DNA of 39,114 bases, from NCBI GenBank assembly GCA_001916035.1, contig MNRQ01000030.1, positions 1 to 39,114 of the forward strand, written 5' to 3'. Shown here in pieces: positions 31,993 to 39,114 of this stretch. The stretch is from Clostridium sp. 27_14 (GTDB taxonomy: Bacteria > Bacillota > Clostridia > TANB77 > CAG-508). Made by a program: the position numbers and the translations under genes. Below the pieces are notes generated by a model that had not been told where the DNA came from, did not search any database, and saw only the letters and a list, made by a program, of their open reading frames with translations. The number at the start of each line of letters is the position of its first letter. Positions within the stretch are counted from its first letter, which is position 1.

Positions 31993-33237
31993 ATGGAAAT
32001 AAAAAGAGAGTTCTACTTAAATGAACTTGTAGACAGATTAGATAATGGACTTATAAAAATAGTTACTGGAATAAGAAGATGTGGAAAATCATACTTATTA
32101 GATCCAATTTTTAAAAACTATCTTATTCAGCAAGGTGTAGAAAGAGATCATATCATCAAATTAAGTCTAGATGAAAGAGCAAATAGTAAATATTTAGATC
32201 CAGATATACTTGACCAGTATATAAGAAGTTTAATTGTTGATAATAAAAAATATTATATAATATTAGATGAAATACAAGAGGTTAAAGATTTTGAGTCAGT
32301 TTTAATAGGCTTTATGCACATAAACAATGTTGAAATATATGTAACTGGAAGTAACTCTAAATTTTTATCATCAGATATTATAACAGAATTTAGAGGCAGA
32401 GGAGACGAAATAAGAGTTTATCCTTTATCTTTTGACGAATTTTATTCTGTATTTGATGGAAGTGAGGAAAAGGCATTAAATGAATATTATACTTATGGAG
32501 GATTACCATTAACATTACTAGCTAAAACGGATAATGCTAAAATTAATTATTTGAAAAATCAAAGAGAAAATGTATATATAAATGATATTGTTGAAAGAAA
32601 CAAGATTCAAAATAAAGAAGAGCTAGAAATGTTAGTGCAAATAATAGCGTCTGACATTGGATCATTAACAAATCCATTAAAATTATCAAATGTATTTAAA
32701 GAACGAGACAAAAAATCAACAATGACAGATAAAACTATATATAAATATTTAGAATGCTTACAAGATGCTTTTATGATAGAAAAAGCAAAAAGATTTGATG
32801 TAAGAGGAAAGAAATTTATAGAAACTCCCCAAAAATATTATTTTTCTGATATGGGAATAAGAAATTCATTTTTAGATTTTAGACAAAGTGAAGAAATATC
32901 TCACATAATGGAAAATGTAATTTATTTAGAGCTAAGAAAAAGAGGGTACAATGTAGATGTAGGAACAGTTGAGATAAGAGAAGGAAATAGTAAGAAACAA
33001 TTAGAAATTGATTTTGTAGCCAATAAAGGAAATGACAAAATATATATACAATCAGCATTAGAGATGAAAACACCTGAAAAAGTAGCGCAAGAGCAAAAAT
33101 CATTATTAAATGTAAATGATTTTTTTAAAAAGATAATAATTGTAGGAGACAACATAAAAAAATCACGTTATGATAATGGAATTATAATAATGAGTATATA
33201 TGATTTCCTTTTAGAAAAAGACAGTTTGAAATATTAA
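31993..33237 (+). CDS. AAA-family ATPase with DUF4143 domain
   Basis: A 414-aa protein of the AAA_14/DUF4143 type. Walker A is IVTGIRRCGKSYLL (about residue 25) and Walker B is YYIILDEIQEV. Also typical are VEIYVTGSNSKFLSSDIITEFRGRGDEIRVYPLSFDEFY and GGLPL. The DUF4143 part holds KTIYKYLECLQDAFMIEKAKRFDVRGKKF, YYFSDMGIRNSFL and a nuclease-like ending (LEIDFVANKGNDKIYIQSALEM). Such proteins are abundant, often in multiple copies, in gut bacteria, and their function is unsettled. Two palindromic repeats lie directly upstream. AGAGGTGAG precedes the ATG by 4-5 nt. Confidence 0.9.
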   Translation: MEIKREFYLNELVDRLDNGLIKIVTGIRRCGKSYLLDPIFKNYLIQQGVERDHIIKLSLDERANSKYLDPDILDQYIRSLIVDNKKYYIILDEIQEVKDFESVLIGFMHINNVEIYVTGSNSKFLSSDIITEFRGRGDEIRVYPLSFDEFYSVFDGSEEKALNEYYTYGGLPLTLLAKTDNAKINYLKNQRENVYINDIVERNKIQNKEELEMLVQIIASDIGSLTNPLKLSNVFKERDKKSTMTDKTIYKYLECLQDAFMIEKAKRFDVRGKKFIETPQKYYFSDMGIRNSFLDFRQSEEISHIMENVIYLELRKRGYNVDVGTVEIREGNSKKQLEIDFVANKGNDKIYIQSALEMKTPEKVAQEQKSLLNVNDFFKKIIIVGDNIKKSRYDNGIIIMSIYDFLLEKDSLKY

Positions 33238-33284
33238 AAAATTGTAAACAAAGCACACAAATAAAAAATCAGGAGGAACATAAA

Positions 33285-33824
33285 ATGACTTATAAATATA
33301 TGTATAAAACACCGGAAAACTTTTCAAATATGATTATGAATAGTGATGGAGAATATTTAACAGGTTTATGGTTTGAAGGTTCAAGAGACTCATCTAAGCA
33401 CATAATAAACTGTGAAGAAAAAGAAATAGAAATCTTTAAAGAAACAAGTAAATGGCTAGATATTTATTTTAGTGGAAAAAATCCTAATTTTATACCAAAA
33501 TATAAAATAAAAAATCTAACACCTTTTAGACAAGATGTAACTAATATAATGAATTCTATTGAATATGGAAAAGTTGTAACATATAATGATATATCAAAAA
33601 TTATTGCTAAAAAAAGAAATTTGAAAAGAATGTCATCGCAAGCAGTTGGTGGAGCAGTTGGTTGGAACCCTATTTGTATAATAATTCCTTGCCATAGAGT
33701 AGTTGGAACAAATGGAAGTTTAACAGGATATGGAGGAGGAATAAAAAATAAAGTAGAATTATTAAAACTAGAAGGAAATGATATGAATAAATATTTTATT
33801 CCGAAGAAAGGCACAGCATTATAA
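33285..33824 (+). CDS. ogt: Methylated-DNA--protein-cysteine methyltransferase
   Basis: A suicide repair protein that transfers O6-alkyl groups from guanine to its own cysteine. A 179-aa protein with TPFRQDVTNIMNSIEYGKVVTYNDISKII (helix-turn-helix), MSSQAVGGAVGWNPICIIIPCHRVVGTNGSLTGYGGGIKNKVELLKLEG (acceptor PCHRV, and the YGGG-x3-K-x2-LL-x2-E block). All active residues are present. AGGAGG precedes the ATG. It may be co-transcribed with the ATPase 47 nt upstream. Confidence 0.94.
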   Translation: MTYKYMYKTPENFSNMIMNSDGEYLTGLWFEGSRDSSKHIINCEEKEIEIFKETSKWLDIYFSGKNPNFIPKYKIKNLTPFRQDVTNIMNSIEYGKVVTYNDISKIIAKKRNLKRMSSQAVGGAVGWNPICIIIPCHRVVGTNGSLTGYGGGIKNKVELLKLEGNDMNKYFIPKKGTAL

Positions 33825-33841
33825 TATAGATTGTAATATTA

Positions 33842-34309
33842 TTGGGATTTGGATTTTATGCTATAGCAGATATGATTATAGAAAACAATAAAATACTATC
33901 AAATATAATTTTAATAACGGGATTTATAGGTTGCATAGGTGGTTTATTTGTACATGGTTTACTATGTATCCAGGCAATTATTTATAAAAGAATTACTGAT
34001 AATGGAAAAACAAATTTTGAGATTGAAGACAATACATTGGAAGGTTTATATAAAGCTATAATGTTTCCATTTTTTCTATTATATTGTATTTTAATGATTG
34101 CAGACATATGCGTTGTAATAGCAGTACTTAGTGGAGCTTTAGATGTACCAAAATATATGGCTTTGTTAAATTCAATAGTATTTTTAATTATAGGTGCAGT
34201 TTTTAGAAAAATTAATCCAGATAAATTTCAAGATTTACCAGGAATTATAATGCCAAGTTTAGGATTAGCAATGATAGGTATAATTGGGATAGTAGCATAT
34301 TTAGCTTAA
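33842..34309 (+). CDS. Hypothetical membrane protein, probably N-terminally truncated
   Basis: 155 aa with about five hydrophobic segments (ILITGFIGCIGGLFVHGLLC, FPFFLLYCILMIADICVVIAV, LNSIVFLIIGAVF, IIMPSLGLAMIGIIGIVAYLA). It starts with TTG inside an already hydrophobic stretch, with an in-frame stop at 33827 and no ribosome site. The true start was therefore probably lost, perhaps with a missing first helix. The layout resembles DUF6796-type membrane proteins, a weak match. It follows ogt by 17 nt. Confidence 0.5.
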   Translation: MGFGFYAIADMIIENNKILSNIILITGFIGCIGGLFVHGLLCIQAIIYKRITDNGKTNFEIEDNTLEGLYKAIMFPFFLLYCILMIADICVVIAVLSGALDVPKYMALLNSIVFLIIGAVFRKINPDKFQDLPGIIMPSLGLAMIGIIGIVAYLA

Positions 34310-34396
34310 ATAGAAAAAATATGAATATGCTTAACATAAAAATCAAAAAACTATTACATTGAGTGAATTCAAAGACAAAATGTTAGGAGGAATTTT

Positions 34397-34840
34397 ATGT
34401 CAGAAAAAGATAAAATGTTAGCAGGAATTTTATATGATGCTAATAATGATAAAGAATTAATAAAAGACAGGTGTAAAGCTAAAGATATTTGTTTTGAATA
34501 TAATAATCTAAAACCATCAGATTGTGAAAATAAAGATAGACTAATAAAAAAATTATTTGCAAAAACAGGAAAGCAAATAATAGTTGAACAGAATTTTTGG
34601 TGTGATTATGGCTATAACATTTTTGTTGGAGAAAATTTTTACATGAATCATAATTGCATAATATTAGATGGTGCAAAAGTAGAATTTGGAGATAATGTTT
34701 TTATTGCACCAAATTGTGGCTTTTATACAGCAGGACATCCATTAGATTATGAAAAAAGTAAAAAGAAATGCACCAGATTTAAGACCACCAACAAAAAAAG
34801 AACAAATCCAAATAGCTTCAAACTTTGCAAAAATTGGTAA
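34397..34840 (+). pseudogene. Maltose O-acetyltransferase-like gene, 3' part lost
   Basis: The first ~120 residues are a good Maa/nodulation-type acetyltransferase: MSEKDKMLAGILYDANNDKELIKDRCKAKDICFEYN (maltose acetyltransferase domain), then the left-handed-helix start NIFVGENFYMNHNCIILDGAKVEFGDNVFIAPNCGFYTAGHPLDYEK. Intact relatives continue with more hexapeptide turns, including the GDNVWIGG block. Here the frame runs into sequence belonging to another gene and ends KKRTNPNSFKLCKNW. A deletion near 34757-34775 joined it to a DUF1848 remnant. AGGAGG precedes the ATG. Confidence 0.75.
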
Positions 34841-35216
34841 AGAAAATGGAATAGTAATACATAGTTGTTGCGAAAAAACTTTTTTATCAGAATATGGATT
34901 AAAATGTAATGGTTGTATGAGCCAAGAAATTGTTGAAAAATCAATAAACTGCAAGTTAGAACCACCCAAAAGAAAGAATTTAAGACAAGAATGTAATTGA
35001 CTTATGGGAAATGATATAGGTGCTTATAATACATGTGGACATTTGTGCAAATATTGTTATGCTAATTCTAATAAAGGTATAGTTATTGAAAATATAAAAA
35101 AACATAATGAAAATTCTCCGTTTTTAATAGGAAATAATGAAATTGTAGATAAGATAAAAGAGGCTAAACAGAAAAGTTGGATAGTTAGCCAAAATGAACA
35201 GATTAGTTTTATTTAG
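34749..35216 (+). pseudogene. DUF1848 family remnant with an in-frame TGA
   Basis: The C-terminal half of a DUF1848 (radical-SAM-like, Fe-S) protein: RNAPDLRPPTKKEQIQIASNFAKIGKENGIVIHSCCEKTF...GLKCNGC, then GNDIGAYNTCGHLCKYCYANSNKG with its CxxxCxxC cluster and HNENSPFLIGN. The 5' half is missing. A TGA at 34998-35000 splits the frame between RQECN and LMGNDIGAY, at a place where relatives carry Cys (ECxC), so TGC/TGT-to-TGA is the simplest cause. Start and stop of the original gene cannot both be found here. Confidence 0.7.
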
Positions 35217-35352
35217 AACAATGACAAATTAAATTTACAGAGCAGATAGTTAGTTGATAATTATCTGCTTTTATATGAGTATTAAAGATATTATAAAAAT
35301 GTATAAGGAAAAACAAAGTTAATAAAATAGTAATAAAAATTTATAAATTTTA

Positions 35353-35381
35353 TAGACAAATCTAAAATAATATTATAGAAT
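35353..35381 (+). promoter_or_regulatory. Promoter of the small hydrophobic peptide mRNA
   Basis: TAGACA (35353-35358), 17 bp and TAGAAT (35376-35381), each one base from consensus. Transcription would start near the ATAGGAAATG at 35389. Confidence 0.55.
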
Positions 35382-35464
35382 AACTAACATAGGAAATGAG
35401 AATAAGCAGATGTGGTTTGCCACTTTACATATAAAGGCTTGTCCTTTAGAATGGAGGTGGTGCT

Positions 35465-35575
35465 ATGATAGAAGCAGTTTTATTACAAATAATATACTTA
35501 CTTTTATTTGCTTTAGTTGTCGAAACTATTATAGTATTTGCCTTAATTATATTCGTAATATTTTTAAGCAAATAG
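35465..35575 (+). CDS. Small hydrophobic peptide, likely type I toxin
   Basis: 36 residues, almost entirely one membrane helix (AVLLQIIYLLLFALVVETII and VFALIIFVIFL) with a short SK end. GGAGGTGG lies 5 nt before the ATG, a strong ribosome site. The leader can fold AAAGG-CTTGT-CCTTT (35434-35448) just before it. A convergent antisense RNA with its own promoter overlaps the 3' end, as in TxpA/RatA-type toxin-antitoxin loci. The peptide sequence itself is not one I recognise. Assignment as toxin rests on size, hydrophobicity and the antisense arrangement. Confidence 0.65.
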   Translation: MIEAVLLQIIYLLLFALVVETIIVFALIIFVIFLSK

Positions 35576-35581
35576 ACAAAT

Positions 35582-35663
35582 AAAAAACACATCTGTTACT
35601 TGACGGTAAGATGTGTTTTCACAAATTACTGGCAAACCACGTTTGTGGTTTCTCCATTTCCTA
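35582..35663 (-). ncRNA. Antisense RNA (antitoxin candidate)
   Basis: A minus-strand promoter (see 35669-35698) would start an RNA near 35663. It runs through GGAAATGG...GTGGTTTGCCAG and ends at the hairpin AAAACACATCT/AGATGTGTTTT, which on this strand is followed by TTTTTT (about 35582-35587). The ~80-nt RNA is fully complementary to the 3' end of the hydrophobic-peptide mRNA. No ORF is present. Confidence 0.55.
35584..35619. terminator. Bidirectional terminator in the toxin-antitoxin locus
   Basis: AAAACACATCT (35584-35594) pairs with AGATGTGTTTT (35609-35619) across a 14-nt loop. T runs lie on both sides when read from each strand, so it can end both the peptide mRNA and the antisense RNA. 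Confidence 0.75.
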
Positions 35664-35668
35664 TTTTT

Positions 35669-35698
35669 ATTATACTCTAATTAGAGTGATAAAGTCAA
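35669..35698 (-). promoter_or_regulatory. Antisense promoter
   Basis: Read on the minus strand: TTGACT (35693-35698), 18-bp spacer and a perfect TATAAT (35669-35674), directing transcription toward the peptide gene. Confidence 0.65.
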
Positions 35699-35761
35699 GA
35701 AAATATGAAATTAAATGTTCTAAATAAGTGCAAATATTATTAATGTCAGATTTTGTTGAGT

Positions 35762-35812
35762 AGAAATCTTACAAAAAATGTAAGATACATATTAAACAAA
35801 ATATGATATAAT
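35762..35812 (+). promoter_or_regulatory. BceR-like operator and promoter of the response regulator
   Basis: CTTACAAAAAATGTAAG is an inverted repeat (TTACA-N5-TGTAA) inside a 22-bp block (35762-35783) that recurs exactly before the ABC transporter (37634-37655). BceR-type regulators bind TNACA-N4-TGTAA-like sites. A TATAAT at 35807-35812 could be the -10 element. Confidence 0.65.
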
Positions 35813-35831
35813 GCTAATGGAGGTAAGAAAT

Positions 35832-36503
35832 ATGCAAAAAATACTAATAATAGAAGATGACGAAAAATTAAGAGAAGAATTAGAAACATTTCTAAACAGA
35901 AATGGATTCATAGCAACAAGTCTAAAAAAATTTGACAATGCAGTAGAAGACATATTAAAAGCAAAAGCAGATTTATTATTAATTGATATAAATTTACCAT
36001 ACACAGATGGAGAATTTATTTGCAAAGAAATAAGAAAAACATCAAATGTACCAATCATAATGGTAACAAGCAGAGATAACGAAATAGATGAATTATTGTC
36101 ATTAAATTATGGAGCAGACCAATATGTAACAAAGCCATACAATATCCAAATACTACTTGCCAAAATAGTAGGACTATTAAAAAGAAACCAAAACTCTGGA
36201 AACAATCCAGATAAAATAGACTGTGGAAACTTTATATTAAACACAGCAGGAAGAATTATAGAAAATGAAGATAAGAAAATAGAACTAACAAAAAATGAAT
36301 ATAAAATATTAGAATATTTAGTATTACATAGGCAAAAGGTAATATCAAGAGATGAAATAATGGATTACTTATGGGAAAGCGAAGAGTTTGTAGATGATAA
36401 TACTTTAAATGTTAACATCAAAAGACTAAGAACAAAACTAGAAGAACTAGGAATAATAAATCAAATTGAAACAAGAAGGGGACAAGGGTATATATTAAAA
36501 TGA
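35832..36503 (+). CDS. OmpR-family response regulator (BceR-like)
   Basis: A 223-aa DNA-binding regulator. The receiver domain has IIEDDEKLREELE (acidic pocket), LLLIDINLPYTDGEFI (phosphorylated Asp in LLIDINLP), MVTSRD (Thr/Ser switch) and YVTKPYN (Lys). The C-terminal winged helix has IELTKNEYKILEYLVLHRQKVISRDEIMDYLW...NVNIKRLRTKLEELG...RRGQGYIL. It pairs with the intramembrane-sensing kinase that follows, overlapping by 4 nt (ATGA). ATG 35832 has GGAGGT 7 nt upstream; the ATG at 35811 does not. Confidence 0.92.
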   Translation: MQKILIIEDDEKLREELETFLNRNGFIATSLKKFDNAVEDILKAKADLLLIDINLPYTDGEFICKEIRKTSNVPIIMVTSRDNEIDELLSLNYGADQYVTKPYNIQILLAKIVGLLKRNQNSGNNPDKIDCGNFILNTAGRIIENEDKKIELTKNEYKILEYLVLHRQKVISRDEIMDYLWESEEFVDDNTLNVNIKRLRTKLEELGIINQIETRRGQGYILK

Positions 36504-37519
36504 AATTTAGGGAATTTATAAAAGAAAAGATATTATTAATTTTACTAGTGTTATTTATAATAACAAGTTCAGAAATATTACTATTGCCATATCCGCAAAT
36601 TGAAATATTTGTAAGGCTTTATATTGCAATATGCCCAATTATAATTATTAGTATTGATATTATTATAGAATACAGAAAAAAGAACAACTTTTACAAAGAA
36701 TTAAAAAATAATTTAGAAAAATTAGATAGCAAGTACCTAATATCAGAAATAATAAACACTCCAGATTTCATTGAAGGTAAAATATTAAAAAACACTATAC
36801 AAGAAACCGGAAAATCTATGTTAGAAAATGTAAATTCATATAAACAATTACAAGAAGATTATAAAGAATACATAGAATTATGGATTCATGAAATAAAAAT
36901 TCCTATTGCCACCAGTAAATTAATTATTGAAAACAATAAAAACGAAGTAACAAAAAGCATCGATGAAGAACTAGATGAAATTGAAAATTATACAGAACAA
37001 GCATTGTTTTATGCTAGAAGTAATACAGTAAATAAAGACTATGTTGTAACAAAATCAAATTTAAAAGAAATAGTAAATGGAGCAATATTAAAAAATAAAA
37101 GAGCATTGCTTTCCAATAAGATAAGTATAGAATTACATGATGTAGAAAAAGAAGTATTTACAGACAGCAAATGGGCTACTTTTATAATAAATCAAATTAT
37201 ACAAAATTCAATTAAATATTCTAAAAAAGAAGGTAAAAAAGTAGAAATATATACTAAAGCAAATAACGAAAATATTATTTTATATATAAAAGATAATGGA
37301 ATTGGAATAAAAAAAGGAGAAATTACAAGAGTTTTTGAAAAAGGATTTACAGGAGAAAATGGAAGAATTATCAACAAAAAGTCTACTGGTATAGGATTAT
37401 ATTTATGCAAAAAATTATGTAATAAATTAGGATTAGGAATAGAATTAAACTCAGAAAAAAATATAGGCACAGAGGTTAAAATTATATTCCCAAAAAGTAG
37501 TTACGTTGAACTAAAATAA
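36500..37519 (+). CDS. Intramembrane-sensing histidine kinase (BceS-like)
   Basis: A 339-aa kinase with two close N-terminal membrane helices (ILLILLVLFIITSSEILLL and LYIAICPIIIISIDIII) and almost no extracellular loop. This is typical of BceS-type kinases, which sense peptide antibiotics through their transporter. The H box is IELWIHEIKIPIATSKL (His about residue 131), the N box IINQIIQNSIKYS, then IKDNGIGI (G1) and STGIGLYLCKKL (G2). All catalytic parts are present. Its start overlaps the regulator stop, so the two are translated together. Confidence 0.92.
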   Translation: MKFREFIKEKILLILLVLFIITSSEILLLPYPQIEIFVRLYIAICPIIIISIDIIIEYRKKNNFYKELKNNLEKLDSKYLISEIINTPDFIEGKILKNTIQETGKSMLENVNSYKQLQEDYKEYIELWIHEIKIPIATSKLIIENNKNEVTKSIDEELDEIENYTEQALFYARSNTVNKDYVVTKSNLKEIVNGAILKNKRALLSNKISIELHDVEKEVFTDSKWATFIINQIIQNSIKYSKKEGKKVEIYTKANNENIILYIKDNGIGIKKGEITRVFEKGFTGENGRIINKKSTGIGLYLCKKLCNKLGLGIELNSEKNIGTEVKIIFPKSSYVELK

Positions 37520-37547
37520 AAATAAACAAAAATTACTAAGTAAACAA

Positions 37548-37595
37548 ATTAAAATTTAAGAGGCGTGCTTTTGCACGTCAATTAAATTTTAAAAG
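37548..37595 (+). terminator. Hairpin after the histidine kinase
   Basis: TTAAAATTTAA-GAGGCGTGC, TTTT loop, GCACGTC-AATTAAATTTTAA form a long stem with small bulges between the kinase and transporter genes. The T run is lacking, so it may only partly end transcription. Confidence 0.5.
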
Positions 37596-37633
37596 ATATT
37601 TAACACTGCACAATAAAGGCAATGTTGCTTTAG

Positions 37634-37655
37634 AGAAATCTTACAAAAAATGTAA
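37634..37655 (+). promoter_or_regulatory. BceR-like operator before the ABC transporter
   Basis: An identical 22-bp copy of the block at 35762-35783, containing TTACA-N5-TGTAA and, just downstream, another TGTAAT. It lies 85 nt before the transporter start. Confidence 0.7.
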
Positions 37656-37739
37656 TGCTATTGTAATATAAATCGATGGCAACAATTAAAAAATGAAATT
37701 ATAATGTAGATATACAAAAATTGAAAGGAGTTTTTTAGT

Positions 37740-38507
37740 ATGGAAAATGTATTAGAAGTAAAAAACATAGAAAAATACTATGGAAACAAATCTAATTTAA
37801 CAAAAGCAATAGACAATATTAGCTTTAATGTAAAGAATGGAGAATTTGTAGGAATCATGGGAGCAAGTGGATCAGGTAAAACTACACTTTTGAATTGTGT
37901 ATCTACTATTGATAGAGTAACAGCAGGTCATATTATTATAAATGGGGAAGATATTACAAAACTTAAAGGAAACAAATTAAATAAATTCAGGAGAGAAGAA
38001 TTAGGATTTATATTTCAAGACTTTAACTTATTAGATACTTTAACAATTTACGAAAATATAGCATTAGCATTAACAATACAAAAAGTAAAAGCCACTGAAA
38101 TAAATAATAGAGTTCACGAAATAGCTAAAAAATTAGATATTTCAGGAATAATAAATAAATATCCTTATCAAGTATCAGGAGGACAAAAACAAAGATGTGC
38201 AGCAGCAAGAGCAATAATTACAAATCCAAAAATAATATTAGCAGACGAACCAACTGGAGCATTAGACAGCAAATCAGCAAAACAATTATTAATGACATTT
38301 GATTATTTACATCAAAAACTGAATGCAACAATTTTAATGGTAACACATGATGCTTTTACAGCAAGTTATTCAGACAGAATAATATTTATAAAAGATGGAA
38401 AGATTTTTAATGAATTAATTAAAGGAAATGACACAAGAAAACAATTCTTTGAGAAGATAATTGAGGTACAAACACTTCTTGGAGGTGATTTAAACGATGT
38501 TATTTAA
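37740..38507 (+). CDS. ABC transporter ATP-binding protein (BceA-like)
   Basis: A 255-aa ATPase of the MacB/LolD-like peptide-resistance class. Walker A GASGSGKTTLL (about residue 41), Q-loop GFIFQDFNLLDTLTIYENI, signature VSGGQKQRCAAARAI, Walker B IILADEPTGALD and H-loop MVTHD are all present. With its permease it would remove or sense cell-wall-active peptides such as bacitracin or nisin-type compounds; the substrate is not deducible. It has its own operator and a GAAAGGAG ribosome site. It overlaps the permease by 11 nt. Confidence 0.94.
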   Translation: MENVLEVKNIEKYYGNKSNLTKAIDNISFNVKNGEFVGIMGASGSGKTTLLNCVSTIDRVTAGHIIINGEDITKLKGNKLNKFRREELGFIFQDFNLLDTLTIYENIALALTIQKVKATEINNRVHEIAKKLDISGIINKYPYQVSGGQKQRCAAARAIITNPKIILADEPTGALDSKSAKQLLMTFDYLHQKLNATILMVTHDAFTASYSDRIIFIKDGKIFNELIKGNDTRKQFFEKIIEVQTLLGGDLNDVI

Positions 38508-39114
38508 GTTATCAATAAGAAATATGAAAAAAAGTTTTAAAGACTATGCAATTTATTTTTTAACATTAGTATTAGGTGTAGCAATATTTTATATGTTCAA
38601 CTCAATAGATAGTCAACAAGCAATGTTAGAAGTATCACAATCAACAAGAGAAATTATAAAACTCATGATAAGTCTATTAGGATATGTATCAGTATTTGTA
38701 GCAGTAGTATTAGGGCTACTAATTGTATATGCGAATAATTTTTTAATAAATCGAAGAAAAAAAGAATTTGGAATATATATGACATTAGGAATGGGAAAAA
38801 AACAAATATCTAAAATAATACTTATGGAAACAATATTAGTAGGAATTATGTCATTAATTGTAGGTGTAATTATAGGTGTATTCGCATCACAATTCATGTC
38901 AATATTAGTTGCTAAAATGTTTGAATCAGATATGAGCAAATTTCAATTTGTATTTTCTAAAGATGCTTGTATAAAAACTTGTATCTATTTTGCAGTAATG
39001 TATATTGCAGTAATGTTCTTTAATACATTTACAGTTTCAAGATACAAATTAATTAATTTGTTAAATGCAAATAAGAAAAATGAAAATATAAAAATAAAAA
39101 ATCCTATTATATGT
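38497..39114 (+). CDS. FtsX-like ABC transporter permease (BceB-like), partial at window end
   Basis: The first 206 codons of a permease that continues past the window (full BceB proteins are ~650 aa). MLFKLSIRNMKKSFKDYAIYFLTLVLGVAIFYMFNSID is the family's typical first helix. It is followed by VSVFVAVVLGLLIVYANNFLINRRKKEFGIYMTLGMGKKQISKIILMETILVG, the FtsX core, and more helices. The ATG at 38497 lies inside the ATPase gene, with GGAGGTGA 9 nt upstream, so the two are coupled. Confidence 0.9.
   Translation, partial: MLFKLSIRNMKKSFKDYAIYFLTLVLGVAIFYMFNSIDSQQAMLEVSQSTREIIKLMISLLGYVSVFVAVVLGLLIVYANNFLINRRKKEFGIYMTLGMGKKQISKIILMETILVGIMSLIVGVIIGVFASQFMSILVAKMFESDMSKFQFVFSKDACIKTCIYFAVMYIAVMFFNTFTVSRYKLINLLNANKKNENIKIKNPIIC

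Noticed and set aside
34998..35000. Selenocysteine codon in a DUF1848 protein
   Set aside because: The gene is already a 5'-truncated remnant and no clear SECIS hairpin follows; a Cys-to-stop mutation is simpler.

Overview
The window comes from a very AT-rich, low-GC Gram-positive chromosome, most likely an uncultured anaerobic Clostridia-type Firmicute. The support is the A-ending codon use, purine-rich Shine-Dalgarno sites (AGGAGG/AAAGGA), the gene order ylxM-ffh-rpsP-khpA-rimM-trmD-rplS, a murT-gatD pair, an NrdD-type anaerobic reductase relative and a Bce-type two-component/ABC module. Species cannot be fixed from sequence alone.

Layout. 1-1149: the 3' end of a 23S rRNA, a 5S rRNA with its own promoter-like sequence, and a tRNA-Asn(GUU) gene interrupted inside the anticodon by a 238-nt group I intron, followed by a UUCG-loop terminator and an HNH endonuclease gene. 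1257-10756: housekeeping and metabolic genes (metG, a TetR regulator, oleate hydratase, a DUF3298-type protein, an S66 LD-carboxypeptidase, recN, and an enolase with an unusually short C-terminus). 10844-17002: recJ, rel, a glyoxalase II-like hydrolase flanked by REP-like GC-rich hairpins, and hisS. 17064-22066: a Crp/Fnr regulator divergent from a truncated NrdD-like protein, a YcxB-like membrane protein, and murT-gatD, with murT broken by two single-base frameshifts.

22187-25731 is the highlight: a complete diversity-generating retroelement (DGR). It has a pilin-anchored target protein with a C-terminal C-type-lectin/FGE-like variable domain (variable repeat 23543-23658), an Avd-like four-helix protein, an SSB-like OB-fold protein, a reverse transcriptase with YMDD, and the template repeat (25447-25562). 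Template and variable repeats are both 116 bp without gaps and differ at 14 positions, every one an adenine in the template. The SSB-like gene, wedged between avd and the RT and overlapping both, is the most novel part.

25854-30003 is the SRP/16S-maturation/L19 operon. 30245-31806 holds a repeat-rich winged-helix-like protein flanked by perfect 18-bp inverted repeats. 31868-35216 is accessory: a DUF4143 ATPase behind two near-identical palindromes, an O6-alkylguanine-DNA alkyltransferase, a probably truncated membrane protein, and a decayed acetyltransferase/DUF1848 fusion. 35353-35698 looks like a type I toxin-antitoxin locus (36-aa hydrophobic peptide, convergent antisense RNA). 35832-39114 is a BceRS-AB-like antimicrobial-peptide sensing and resistance module; the same 22-bp operator-like sequence precedes both the regulator and the transporter. 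The permease runs off the window.
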